Shown here: positions 44,156-52,106 of the stretch, piece after piece
Numbering within the stretch: the first letter of the stretch is position 1
Layout of the letters: each line of letters opens with the position of its first letter
The notes under the pieces: generated by a model
The model's input: only the letters and a program-made list of their open reading frames with translations
Databases searched by the model: none
What the model was told of the DNA's origin: nothing
Source: an uncultured Gammaproteobacteria bacterium
Lineage (GTDB): Bacteria; Pseudomonadota; Gammaproteobacteria; Steroidobacterales; Foliamicaceae
Reading direction: 5' to 3'
NCBI GenBank assembly: GCA_951828235.1
Contig: OX639965.1
Span: 827,191 to 891,190, forward strand
Length of the DNA: 64,000 nt
Made by a program: the position numbers and the translations under genes

Positions 44156-45460
44156 ATGACCATACGAACGGAACGCTATGGCGGCTTCGGGGCCTTCCTG
44201 CATCCGCGGGTTCTGGCGATGCTTTTCTTGGGCTTCTCAGCCGGCCTGCCCTATCTTCTCGTCTTCAGCACCCTGACGGCCTGGCTCGCCGATGTAGGGG
44301 TCAATCGGGGGACCGTGGGCCTGCTCGCCTGGGTCGGCCTGACCTTCTCGCTGAAGTTCCTGTGGGCCCCGTTAGTGGACGGCATACGGCTGCCTCTGCT
44401 GCACCGGCTACTGGGGCGCCGCCGGTCATGGATGCTGCTGGCCCAACTGGGCATCATCACCGGACTGCTGCTGCTTTCCAGGACCGACCCTCTGGAAAAC
44501 GTGCTTCTCGTTGCAGCCTTTGCGCTGCTGGCGTCTTTCTCCTCCGCCACGCAAGACATCGCAATGGACGCCTGGCGAATCGAAGCGGTTGAGATCGAAC
44601 GGCAGGCGGCCATGGCGGCCAGTTACCAGTACGGCTACCGGATGGGGATGATTACATCAGGCGCAGGGGCCCTGTTTCTGGCTGACCAGTTCGACTGGGG
44701 ACTGGTCTACCTGGTCATGGCTGTCTGCATGCTCGTAGGTGTCGTGACCGTGCTCCTCATCATGGAGCCGGACCACGACGACACAAGACGTAATAGACAG
44801 GACTTCGCCCGATGGGTCAATTCGCACATCAGTGAACCCTTCGGTGACTTTTTCCGACGCTATGGTTCCTATGCCCTGGTATTGCTGATCTTCGTGGCGG
44901 TGTTCCGGATCAGCGACTACCTGATGGGGATTATGTCGATACCGTTCTATTTGGACATGGGGTACAGCAAGAGCGAGATTGCTGCCGTCGCAAAACTCTA
45001 CGGAACGGTTGCGACGCTGGTCGGCATCCTGGTTGGGGGACTGGTGGTTAGTCGGTTCGGAATACGAGGGCCGCTGATTGCTTCGGCAATCCTGATCGCG
45101 CTGACGAATCTTGCTTTCGCGGCCCTCGCGAGGGCGGGCGAGACGGACCTGTGGTTGCTGGCCGGCGTGATCACTGGCGACAACTTCACTGCCGGCCTGG
45201 CCGGCACCGCGTTCATCGCTTTCCTGTCCAGTCTGACCGCGCGCAATCACACCGCGACGCAATATGCGCTGCTGACCTCGCTCATGGCGCTGCCGGGCAA
45301 GCTCACGGCAGGATTCTCCGGCTTCCTTTCGCTGGAGGTCGGCTGGGTGAACTTTTACGTGCTGGTTTGCCTGGCCGGCGTTCCCTCCATCGTGCTGGCG
45401 ATCTACGTCACTCGGCTGGTGTTTTTTCGGCACGGGTCCGGCTCCGGTCAGCGTCAATAG
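44156..45460 (+). CDS. ampG: Muropeptide permease AmpG (MFS)
   Basis: A 434-residue, about 12-segment transporter of the AmpG branch of MFS. MLFLGFSAGLPYLLVFSTLTAWL is the family start (in part); FSSATQDIAMDAWRIE and YQYGYRMGMITSGAGALF are AmpG signatures. It imports anhydro-muropeptides from the periplasm, the substrate for AmpD, which is encoded at the other end of the window. A frame open from 43703 is antisense-free but overlaps xthA, so the ATG at 44156 is used. The end overlaps the convergent trmB end by 7 bp. Confidence 0.93.
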   Translation: MTIRTERYGGFGAFLHPRVLAMLFLGFSAGLPYLLVFSTLTAWLADVGVNRGTVGLLAWVGLTFSLKFLWAPLVDGIRLPLLHRLLGRRRSWMLLAQLGIITGLLLLSRTDPLENVLLVAAFALLASFSSATQDIAMDAWRIEAVEIERQAAMAASYQYGYRMGMITSGAGALFLADQFDWGLVYLVMAVCMLVGVVTVLLIMEPDHDDTRRNRQDFARWVNSHISEPFGDFFRRYGSYALVLLIFVAVFRISDYLMGIMSIPFYLDMGYSKSEIAAVAKLYGTVATLVGILVGGLVVSRFGIRGPLIASAILIALTNLAFAALARAGETDLWLLAGVITGDNFTAGLAGTAFIAFLSSLTARNHTATQYALLTSLMALPGKLTAGFSGFLSLEVGWVNFYVLVCLAGVPSIVLAIYVTRLVFFRHGSGSGQRQ

Positions 45461-46140
45461 GAAGGCCTGAGCCGGTAGGCCGCCTCCCAGATCTCGTGGC
45501 CCAGGGCGCTGCCGCGCCGTTCGAACTTTGTAGCGTTCCGCGACGGCGGCCGGCTCAACCGCTCAAACGCGGTGCTTGCCTTCATCACGCTTGAGATATG
45601 CTCGGCGTACGGAGCCCAGTCCGTGGCGACGTGAAACACACCGTCCGGTTCAAGCACCCGCAACAACAGAGCTACGAAGGCGGGCTGAACCAGGCGGCGC
45701 TTGTGGTGCCGTTTGCGGGGCCACGGATCGGGGAAGAAAAGGCGCAATTGCGCAAGAGAGGCCGGCGGCAAGCGCTTCTTGAGCACTTCCACGGCATCAC
45801 CCTGAATCAGACGCAGGTTTTCGAGCCCGGCGTCTTCCGCCAGCAGGAGGCAGCGGCCCAAGCCAGGCAGATGGACCTCGACGCCAAGGAAGTTGACTTC
45901 GGGAGCGGCGGCGGCCGATCGAACCAGCGTCTCGCCATTGCCGAAACCGATTTCCAGGACGGTGGGCGCGTCTCTCCCGAACGCCTGTGAGAGGACGAGC
46001 GATTGGGGAAATTCATCAAGGCCGTATACGGGCCACAATTGCTCAAGCGCCCGCTTTTGCGCGCGGGTAATGCGCCCCGAACGGCGCACGAAACTGCGCG
46101 GCGGCGCCCGTTGCCCGGTCTGCGAATTCAAGCGATCCAT
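45454..46140 (-). CDS. trmB: tRNA (guanine-N7-)-methyltransferase
   Basis: A 228-residue SAM enzyme that methylates G46 of tRNAs. VLEIGFGNGETLVRSA is motif I, and FFPDPWPRKRHHKRRLVQ is the strong TrmB signature. The C-terminus (TKFERRGSALGHEIWEAAYR) is typical. It is transcribed away from the tRNA-Gly gene, which starts 68 bp upstream on the other strand. Confidence 0.95.
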   Translation of the reverse strand: MDRLNSQTGQRAPPRSFVRRSGRITRAQKRALEQLWPVYGLDEFPQSLVLSQAFGRDAPTVLEIGFGNGETLVRSAAAAPEVNFLGVEVHLPGLGRCLLLAEDAGLENLRLIQGDAVEVLKKRLPPASLAQLRLFFPDPWPRKRHHKRRLVQPAFVALLLRVLEPDGVFHVATDWAPYAEHISSVMKASTAFERLSRPPSRNATKFERRGSALGHEIWEAAYRLRPSY

Positions 46141-46207
46141 ACCCTCGCGATGGCTGCGCGCCCGTCTCTTGGCGGCCGTTCGAATCTAGCATAGACTTTG
46201 CCGCGGC

Positions 46208-46281
46208 GCGGGCGTAGTTCAAAGGTAGAACCTCAGCTTCCCAAGCTGATGATGTGGGTTCGATTCCCATCGTCCGCTCCA
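46208..46281 (+). tRNA. tRNA-Gly(CCC)
   Basis: A 74-nt cloverleaf with encoded CCA. Acceptor GCGGGCG pairs with CGTCCGC; the anticodon stem TCAGC/GCTGA holds loop TTCCCAA, giving anticodon CCC; the T arm GTGGG/CCCAT holds loop TTCGATT. It lies immediately upstream of the microcin-type locus. Confidence 0.93.
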
Positions 46282-46323
46282 TGCGCACGCAGGTGGTCAG
46301 CGTCTCCACTGGCAGGTCCTGTT

Positions 46324-46448
46324 TGGGCAGCGTTTGCCCATAAGCCCCGCCGAACGGAAATAGTCACGATTTGCGGTCGATTTACCGGTTTCCTTTTTGC
46401 CGGAGGAAACTCATTCTGCTGACCTTAGCGGCGCAAGGGTTGCGCCGC
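46324..46448 (+). promoter_or_regulatory. Structured leader of the microcin-type operon
   Basis: Three hairpins lie between tRNA-Gly and the first peptide gene: TGGGCA/TGCCCA (46324-46340), GTTTCC/GGAAAC (46388-46410) and GCGGCGCAA/TTGCGCCGC with a GGG loop (46428-46448), followed by GCTTTTC. The last is terminator-like and ends 16 nt before the Shine-Dalgarno sequence, so it may be an attenuator, or end the tRNA transcript. No convincing promoter is seen between them. Confidence 0.5.
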
Positions 46449-46477
46449 GCTTTTCAGATCCTACAAGGAGGTAGATC

Positions 46478-46864
46478 ATGCGAGTACTACTCGACAGGGA
46501 ATGCGCCGCCGTGGCCGGCGGTCACCAATCAGATTGCGAGTATGCCATAACGGGTGTGGCCATAAGCGCCGGAATTGTCACGGGCGCAATAGTAGGTTCC
46601 GCGGCTGGCGGTTTGGGCGCCATTCCGGGCGGGATAGCGGGCGGTTCGGCGGGTGCGCTGGTCGGGCAGATTGTGGCGCGGCCCTACTGCAGTTGGGCCG
46701 AGAAACAGGAGGAGGAAGAGGACGAGGATTACGTGGACCCCGAGGTTCAGGATTGGCACGACAACCAGTACTCCGCCTGGCATCAGAGTAACGCTTCCCG
46801 GAACCAGCACGAGCCGACAGTGTACGCCCCGCACGACTATGTGGCGGACGGCGCGTCCTACTGA
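46478..46864 (+). CDS. Class II microcin/bacteriocin-type precursor with double-glycine leader
   Basis: A 128-residue precursor. Residues 1-15 (MRVLLDRECAAVAGG) form a double-glycine leader; cleavage after Gly15 leaves 113 residues. The mature part has Cys20, a Gly/Ala/Ile-rich hydrophobic stretch at about 24-66 with many GxxxG spacings (e.g. GAIVGSAAGGLGAIPGG), Cys71, then a very acidic and His/Asn-rich tail. The two Cys could form a disulfide around a helical hairpin. A perfect AAGGAGGT lies at 46465-46472. I do not recognise the family; antibacterial activity is inferred from the leader and the exporter downstream. Confidence 0.75.
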   Translation: MRVLLDRECAAVAGGHQSDCEYAITGVAISAGIVTGAIVGSAAGGLGAIPGGIAGGSAGALVGQIVARPYCSWAEKQEEEEDEDYVDPEVQDWHDNQYSAWHQSNASRNQHEPTVYAPHDYVADGASY

Positions 46865-46896
46865 CGAACTCAACCGAAACCGACAAGGAGGTTGGA

Positions 46897-47115
46897 ATGC
46901 GAGAACTGAAACCTGCGGAACCTGACGCGGTGGCCGGGGGCGGAGCACCGGAATTTCGCACCCTGATCCGTCATGAAATCCCGCGATTCGAGAAACCGCC
47001 AGTCGGACTCGAATACCAGACCCATGATGCCGAGGACCATTCCGGGTATCGGCCACCCTTGCCGATACCCATGCACTGGTTGCCTCCGCGCGACAGCGAA
47101 TGGCGGGTGTTCTGA
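46897..47115 (+). CDS. Second double-glycine-leader peptide, soluble type
   Basis: A 72-residue precursor with leader MRELKPAEPDAVAGG, the same length as the first peptide's leader and sharing MR, Leu4 and the final AVAGG. The predicted mature 57 residues are hydrophilic, Pro- and aromatic-rich (PPLPIPMHWLPPRDSEW) and lack Cys and any membrane segment. AAGGAGGT lies at 46885-46892. It may be a partner peptide, as in two-component bacteriocins, or serve a different secreted role. No obvious immunity gene follows. Confidence 0.7.
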   Translation: MRELKPAEPDAVAGGGAPEFRTLIRHEIPRFEKPPVGLEYQTHDAEDHSGYRPPLPIPMHWLPPRDSEWRVF

Positions 47116-47148
47116 CGGCAGTCTGATCGACACATAGAGGCCGGTCCG

Positions 47149-48441
47149 GTGAGCGTGAACTGCCCCCCATGTTCCTCCGAGAATGCGGAACTCTTTCGCA
47201 AGCCTGCTTTGGTGCGAAAGGAACGCTTTCTGGGTCAGGTCATGTTAGCCGGGCCGGCCTCAACTCCCTTCACCGTCGCGCTTGCGGGAGCTTGCCTGGC
47301 GGCCTTGATGGCCATGTCCTTCCTGGTGGAAGTCCCCTCGAAGCTGAATGCGCCCGGCATCCTCCTGCCCGTGGGCGGCCTGACCAGCGTTACGGCGGAA
47401 CAAAGCGGCGTGATCGGCGAGGTGCTGGTAAAGCCGGGCGCCAGGGTTGATGCAGGCAGCCCCCTGATGACGGTGCTTGTCGATCGGATGCTCGCAAACG
47501 GCGACGGGAGCTTTGAAGCGCGCGCGCAATCCGCGGGCCGCCAAAGCCAGATCCTGCGCCTGAGAAGGCAGCAGGAGCGAATCGCCTTCGAGACCCGGCT
47601 GGAATCCCTGCATCTCAGGAAAGCCGCGCTGAAATCGACGCTGGGTCCGCTTGCCGAACGACGCAGGAATGCCGAAAGGCAGGCTGAACTCGCCGCCGGC
47701 GCTCATCGGCGGCTCACGGAGCTTGCGGAAACCGGTCATGCGGCGCTGCGTGAGGAGGAAACTGCCGAAGTGCGGCTGCTCCAGGCCAGGGCGGCGTTAG
47801 GGCAGCTTGAATCCGAGCGGATCGAGGCGCAGTCCGCCATCGACCTGCTGGACAGGGAAATAATGACCGAGCGGGCGGCATTCGAGGCGCTGGACCTTGG
47901 TCTTGCAATGGAGTCCGAAAGGCTTGCGGACCGCGCCCTGGAACTGAACAGCCTGACACGCCAGTCCATTGTCGCGCCGATGAGCGGTCAGCTCGCCGAT
48001 GTGCTGGCCGTTTCCGGTGACGCGGTATCGGCGGGAACGCTTCTGGCGACCCTGCACCAAGCGGACACCCCGATCGAGGCCCGGCTCTACCTGTCGTCGC
48101 AATACGCCGGACGGGCCGAGCCCGGCCAGGAAGCGGTGCTCAAGCTTCCCACCTTCCCTTCGCGCCAATTCGGCGTGCTGCGCGGCACGCTGGAAAGAAT
48201 CACGTCGGTGCCCCTGGAACCCGGCGAGGTGCGCCTGATGCCCAATCTGTTCGAGCCCGTTTACGAAGCGCGGGTGACCCTCGAAAGGCAGTACATGGAT
48301 GCCAGAGGCCGGCACTGGCGGTTGCGGCCGGGACTGAGCGTAGAGGCCACGATCCTCGAATCGAGGCGCACGCTGATCGGCTGGCTGCTGGACCCCCTGA
48401 CTCGCGGCGGCGGCGCTCCCGACAGCAAGGCGATCGGATAG
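47149..48441 (+). CDS. HlyD-family periplasmic adaptor of a peptide exporter (CvaA type)
   Basis: A 430-residue membrane-fusion protein starting at a GTG. One membrane segment (FTVALAGACLAALMAMSFLV, about 41-60) follows a short cytosolic part containing LFRKPALVRKERFLGQVML, as in CvaA-like adaptors. A long alpha-helical hairpin (about 125-260) and a barrel-sandwich half (SIVAPMSGQLADVLAVSGD) follow. It should link the ABC exporter to an outer-membrane TolC channel, which is not encoded here. It starts 33 bp after the second peptide. Confidence 0.88.
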   Translation: MSVNCPPCSSENAELFRKPALVRKERFLGQVMLAGPASTPFTVALAGACLAALMAMSFLVEVPSKLNAPGILLPVGGLTSVTAEQSGVIGEVLVKPGARVDAGSPLMTVLVDRMLANGDGSFEARAQSAGRQSQILRLRRQQERIAFETRLESLHLRKAALKSTLGPLAERRRNAERQAELAAGAHRRLTELAETGHAALREEETAEVRLLQARAALGQLESERIEAQSAIDLLDREIMTERAAFEALDLGLAMESERLADRALELNSLTRQSIVAPMSGQLADVLAVSGDAVSAGTLLATLHQADTPIEARLYLSSQYAGRAEPGQEAVLKLPTFPSRQFGVLRGTLERITSVPLEPGEVRLMPNLFEPVYEARVTLERQYMDARGRHWRLRPGLSVEATILESRRTLIGWLLDPLTRGGGAPDSKAIG

Positions 48442-48454
48442 GCGGGCCGGAGGC

Positions 48455-50605
48455 TTGCAAAGCTGGAAGCCGGCATTTGATCGAGCCATAGGCCGCCGCC
48501 GGCGTCTGCGGCACGTGCCGCAGCAACAGCAATCCGAATGTGGGCTGGCCTGCCTGGCGATGATCGCCGACTTCCACGGACTGCGGCTGGATCTCGCGGC
48601 CACGCGTTCGTTCACGGGTGAATCCGGGCGCGGCCACACGCTTCGAACGCTGATGGAGGCGGCCGAACGCCTGGGACTGGCCGGTCGGCCGTTGAGGCTG
48701 GAAATCAACGAGCTTGGCAAGCTGAAGCTGCCGTGCGTGCTGCACTGGGACCTGGACCACTTTGTGGTGCTGGGTGACGTTCGCAAGGACCGGGCCCTGA
48801 TCCTGGATCCGGCGCGTGAACGCCGCTGGTTGTATTTCGAACAGCTCGATTCGCGCTTCACCGGAGTGGCTCTGGAACTTGGGCCCATGGCGGATTTCCG
48901 GAAAGCGGACCTGCGCGGCGCCCTGCCGCTTCGGCCGATCGCGCGATCCTTTGACGGCTTGGCGCGCACGCTTGCCGGCCTGATTCTCATCGCGCTGGCG
49001 CTGGAGGTTCTGAGCCTGGCGCCGCCGGTACTGTCGCAGATTCTCATCGACGAGGTCGCAACATCACACGACAGGAAACTCCTGCGTTCCATGCTTCTTG
49101 CGATGGGCACGCTGGCCGCGATCGTGATTCCCCTGCAGTTGCTACAGGGCTGGATGGGAATCTGGCTGTCCACTTCGATCTCCGTTCAAGCTTCGCGCAA
49201 CCTGACGCAGCGACTGTTCAGCCTGCCGGTACGCTTCTTTCGCCAGCGGCACGTGGGCGACGTGGTTTCGCGCATGCAGTCCCTGGCGCCCATCATCAGT
49301 TTCGCGACCGGTTCAATCGTGAGCGGGATCATCAACCTGCTGAAGGTAGTGCTGACCGGCATCGTGATGCTGCTCTACAGCCCCGCCCTGATGCTGATCA
49401 GCCTGGCGGGACTTGCGCTTCGCAGCGGACTGGTCTGGAGCTTCCTTCCCGTTCAGAGGCGGCTGGCCCGAGATGGGCTGGAGGCGGGGGCGAGAGAGAG
49501 TTCGGCGATGCTGGAGTCGCTGCGCGGCAGCGAGACGGTCAAGGCGCTGGCGGGTGAAACCGAGCGTGTAACCGTGTGGCAAACGCACCTGGTGGAAAAG
49601 CTGAATCTCGACGTGCGCAGCGCCCGTATCGGAATATTCTCCGGCGCAGGCTTGTCGGTGCTTGGGCAGGTCGAGCAGATCGCCTTTCTCGGGGTGGGAA
49701 TAATGGCGCTGTTCAACGGCAGGATCACGCTCGGCGCACTGTTTGCGTTCATGACCTTGCGCGCCCGATTCAGCGGCGCCCTCAAGGCGCTGATCGGACT
49801 GTTTCAGCAAGCCTACATGTTGCGCCTGCACGCCGAACGCCTGGGGGACATCGTCGAACACGAAGCAGAAGCGCAGGACGGGATATCGGCAGACTCGCTC
49901 GAAGGGCGTTTCGAGGCGCGCGGCCTCGGTTTTTCCTACGGAAGCAGCGAAGGCTTCGTGCTGCGCGGTTTCTCCTGCCGCATCGAGCCGGGCCAGCTGG
50001 TAGTGCTTACCGGACCCTCCGGCAGCGGCAAGAGCACGCTCCTGAAACTGCTTGCGGGGCTGGAGACCGCGACCGAAGGCCGTTTGCTGGCCGACGGGGT
50101 TGATGTGGCCGGGTACCGGGCGCGCAGCTACCGCCGCAGCCTGGGCCTGGTGCTGCAGGGTGACGTCCTCTTCCGTGGAAGCATCGCCGAGAACATCAGT
50201 TTTTTCGATCCGAGTCCCGATACCGAACTCATCCATGAAGTGGCGCGGCAGGCAGCGGTCCACGACGAGATCCGTCAGTTCCCGCTCGGCATGGCCACCC
50301 GGATCGGCGATATGGGCTCAAACCTGTCGGGCGGCCAGGCGCAGAGGATCCTGCTGGCCCGCGCTCTCTACCGTCGGCCGCGCGCGATGATCCTGGACGA
50401 AGCGACCAGCCACCTTGATCCCGTCACCGAGGAGCGCGTGGTGCGAACGCTGCGCGATCTCGGGATCACAGTGCTATGCGCCGCGCACCGCCCCGCCATC
50501 CTGCGCTATGCCGACCAGGTCATCGATCTTGCCGACACTGCCCCTGCGGGGCGGCCCTACAATGCGGCTGATGATCGCGCCGCAACTGCTCGCATGGTGG
50601 GATAA
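48455..50605 (+). CDS. Peptidase-containing ABC exporter (C39, CvaB/LagD type)
   Basis: A 716-residue exporter. The N-terminal C39 peptidase has Gln23, Cys29 (QSECGLACLAMIA), His102 (DHFVVLGDV) and Asp118 (ILDPA); the Cys-His-Asp spacing equals that of CvaB (32/105/121). Five or six membrane helices follow (about 170-440). The ATPase has GPSGSGKST near 520, LSGGQAQRILLARAL and AMILDEATSHLD. It should cut leaders after Gly-Gly while exporting the peptides. The start is a TTG 1 nt after GGAGG, so the true start is uncertain, but no better codon precedes the peptidase. Confidence 0.92.
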   Translation: MQSWKPAFDRAIGRRRRLRHVPQQQQSECGLACLAMIADFHGLRLDLAATRSFTGESGRGHTLRTLMEAAERLGLAGRPLRLEINELGKLKLPCVLHWDLDHFVVLGDVRKDRALILDPARERRWLYFEQLDSRFTGVALELGPMADFRKADLRGALPLRPIARSFDGLARTLAGLILIALALEVLSLAPPVLSQILIDEVATSHDRKLLRSMLLAMGTLAAIVIPLQLLQGWMGIWLSTSISVQASRNLTQRLFSLPVRFFRQRHVGDVVSRMQSLAPIISFATGSIVSGIINLLKVVLTGIVMLLYSPALMLISLAGLALRSGLVWSFLPVQRRLARDGLEAGARESSAMLESLRGSETVKALAGETERVTVWQTHLVEKLNLDVRSARIGIFSGAGLSVLGQVEQIAFLGVGIMALFNGRITLGALFAFMTLRARFSGALKALIGLFQQAYMLRLHAERLGDIVEHEAEAQDGISADSLEGRFEARGLGFSYGSSEGFVLRGFSCRIEPGQLVVLTGPSGSGKSTLLKLLAGLETATEGRLLADGVDVAGYRARSYRRSLGLVLQGDVLFRGSIAENISFFDPSPDTELIHEVARQAAVHDEIRQFPLGMATRIGDMGSNLSGGQAQRILLARALYRRPRAMILDEATSHLDPVTEERVVRTLRDLGITVLCAAHRPAILRYADQVIDLADTAPAGRPYNAADDRAATARMVG

Positions 50606-51620
50606 GCACGGGAGAAGGCAACTTCCCTGGCAAAAGGACCGCAGCCCCTACCGGATCTGGGTGTCGGAAATTATGCTCCAGCAAACCCGTGTGGAGACCG
50701 TGATCCCGTACTTCGAGCGCTTCATGGCGTCGTTTCCGGAAGTGGAAGCACTGGCTGCCGCAGGCGATGACGAAGTTCTGGCGATCTGGGCTGGTTTGGG
50801 CTATTACTCGCGTGCGCACAACCTGCTGAAAGCGGCCGGCATCGTGGTTACTCAACATGGCGGAGAGCTGCCCCGGGATTTTGATTCGCTGGTGGCGCTG
50901 CCCGGCATAGGCCGCTCTACGGCCGGTGCAATCCTGGCGCTGGCGCATGGGCAGCGCAGAGCCATTCTGGACGGCAACGCACGGCGCGTTCTGGCGCGAG
51001 TGGGTGCGGTCGAAGGCTGGCCGGGCAAGGCTTCCGTAAGCAGAACGCTCTGGCGCCTGGCCGAGGCCAATACGCCGTCGGAAAGAGTGCGCGACTACAC
51101 CCAGGCGATCATGGACCTGGGCGCCACCGTATGCCTGCGGCACAGGCCCCGCTGCGGTTCGTGTCCGCTGGCCGATTGCTGTAGCGCAAGGAAGAAAGGG
51201 CTGACCACGGGAATTCCGGCCCCGCGACCCGCTTCGAACCGACCACTAAAGCGCAGTTCCATGCTCGTGGTACAGCGTCCGGACGGCGCCGTACTGCTGC
51301 GCCGACGCCCCCCGACGGGCATCTGGGCCGGGTTGTGGAGCCTGCCCACACTTGCGAACGAGGAAAGCGCCCGGGACTGGTGCGGCAGAGTCCTCGGCTG
51401 CCGCCCGGCAGGCCAAGCCGAACTCAAGCCGGTCCGGCACGGCTTCAGTCACTTCGAACTGGAGATTCGGCCGATCCATCTGCCCGTGAGCGCGCCACCC
51501 CGCGAGCTTCACGACGGCGATCAATGGCGCTGGCACGACGGGGAACAGGAGCTCGGGATGCCGGCGCCCATTCGCCGCCTCGTGGATTCGCTGGAAGTCG
51601 GGGCGGGCGGTCCGCGTTGA
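50562..51620 (+). CDS. mutY: Adenine DNA glycosylase MutY
   Basis: A 352-residue glycosylase that removes A opposite 8-oxoG. SEIMLQQTRVETVIPYFERF, LPGIGRSTAGAILALA (helix-hairpin-helix) and the Asp in AILDGNARRVLAR are typical. The iron-sulfur cluster cysteines lie in CLRHRPRCGSCPLADCC, and a Nudix-like C-terminal 8-oxoG recognition domain follows. The ATG at 50562 lies inside the 3' end of the exporter gene (44-bp overlap); an ATG at 50571 is also possible. It is followed by yggX. Confidence 0.94.
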   Translation: MRLMIAPQLLAWWDKHGRRQLPWQKDRSPYRIWVSEIMLQQTRVETVIPYFERFMASFPEVEALAAAGDDEVLAIWAGLGYYSRAHNLLKAAGIVVTQHGGELPRDFDSLVALPGIGRSTAGAILALAHGQRRAILDGNARRVLARVGAVEGWPGKASVSRTLWRLAEANTPSERVRDYTQAIMDLGATVCLRHRPRCGSCPLADCCSARKKGLTTGIPAPRPASNRPLKRSSMLVVQRPDGAVLLRRRPPTGIWAGLWSLPTLANEESARDWCGRVLGCRPAGQAELKPVRHGFSHFELEIRPIHLPVSAPPRELHDGDQWRWHDGEQELGMPAPIRRLVDSLEVGAGGPR

Positions 51621-51653
51621 CGGGCCACGGCGTATTTTGCACAATCCCCGACG

Positions 51654-51926
51654 ATGACCCGAACCGTACAGTGCGTGCATCTGGGAACGGAAGCCGAAGG
51701 TTTGCCGCGTCCACCCTACCCGGGAGAACTGGGGCAACGCATCTTCGAGAACGTATCCCGGCTGGCCTGGCAGCAATGGCTCTCGCACCAGACCATGCTG
51801 ATCAACGAGTATCGGCTGGTCCCAATCGAGCCCGCCGCACGCAAGTTTCTGGAGGAACAGATGGAAGCCTTCTTCTTCGGCGAGGGCGCACGCACGCCGG
51901 AAGGCTACCAGCCACCCTCCGAGTAG
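51654..51926 (+). CDS. yggX: Fe(II)-trafficking protein YggX
   Basis: A 90-residue protein of the YggX family, which protects iron-sulfur enzymes from oxidative damage. [20 protein letters not shown] with the conserved Cys near the N-terminus, and [14 protein letters not shown] plus FFFGEG near the end, are family hallmarks. mutY-yggX is a common gammaproteobacterial pair, fitting the iron-sulfur cluster in MutY. Confidence 0.94.
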   Translation: MTRTVQCVHLGTEAEGLPRPPYPGELGQRIFENVSRLAWQQWLSHQTMLINEYRLVPIEPAARKFLEEQMEAFFFGEGARTPEGYQPPSE

Positions 51927-51971
51927 GCCCCACCGCTCCCCAGGGGCGCGGGCAAAAGCTTGTCGCGACGC

Positions 51972-51977
51972 TATAAT
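51972..51977 (+). promoter_or_regulatory. -10 box of the tRNA-Phe promoter
   Basis: A perfect TATAAT lies 17 bp upstream of the tRNA-Phe gene and is followed by a GC-rich stretch, typical of stable-RNA promoters. No clear -35 hexamer is seen at 17 bp spacing. Confidence 0.55.
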
Positions 51978-51993
51978 CCGCGCACTTTCCCAA

Positions 51994-52069
<76 letters not shown>

Positions 52070-52106
52070 TATCTCCTCATAAAATATTGATAAATAATAT
52101 CAGTAG

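Noticed and set aside
46208..50605. Genomic island integrated at tRNA-Gly carrying the peptide export genes
   Set aside because: No integrase and no duplicated tRNA 3' end were seen on the far side; the exporter end overlaps mutY. Position next to a tRNA alone is not enough.
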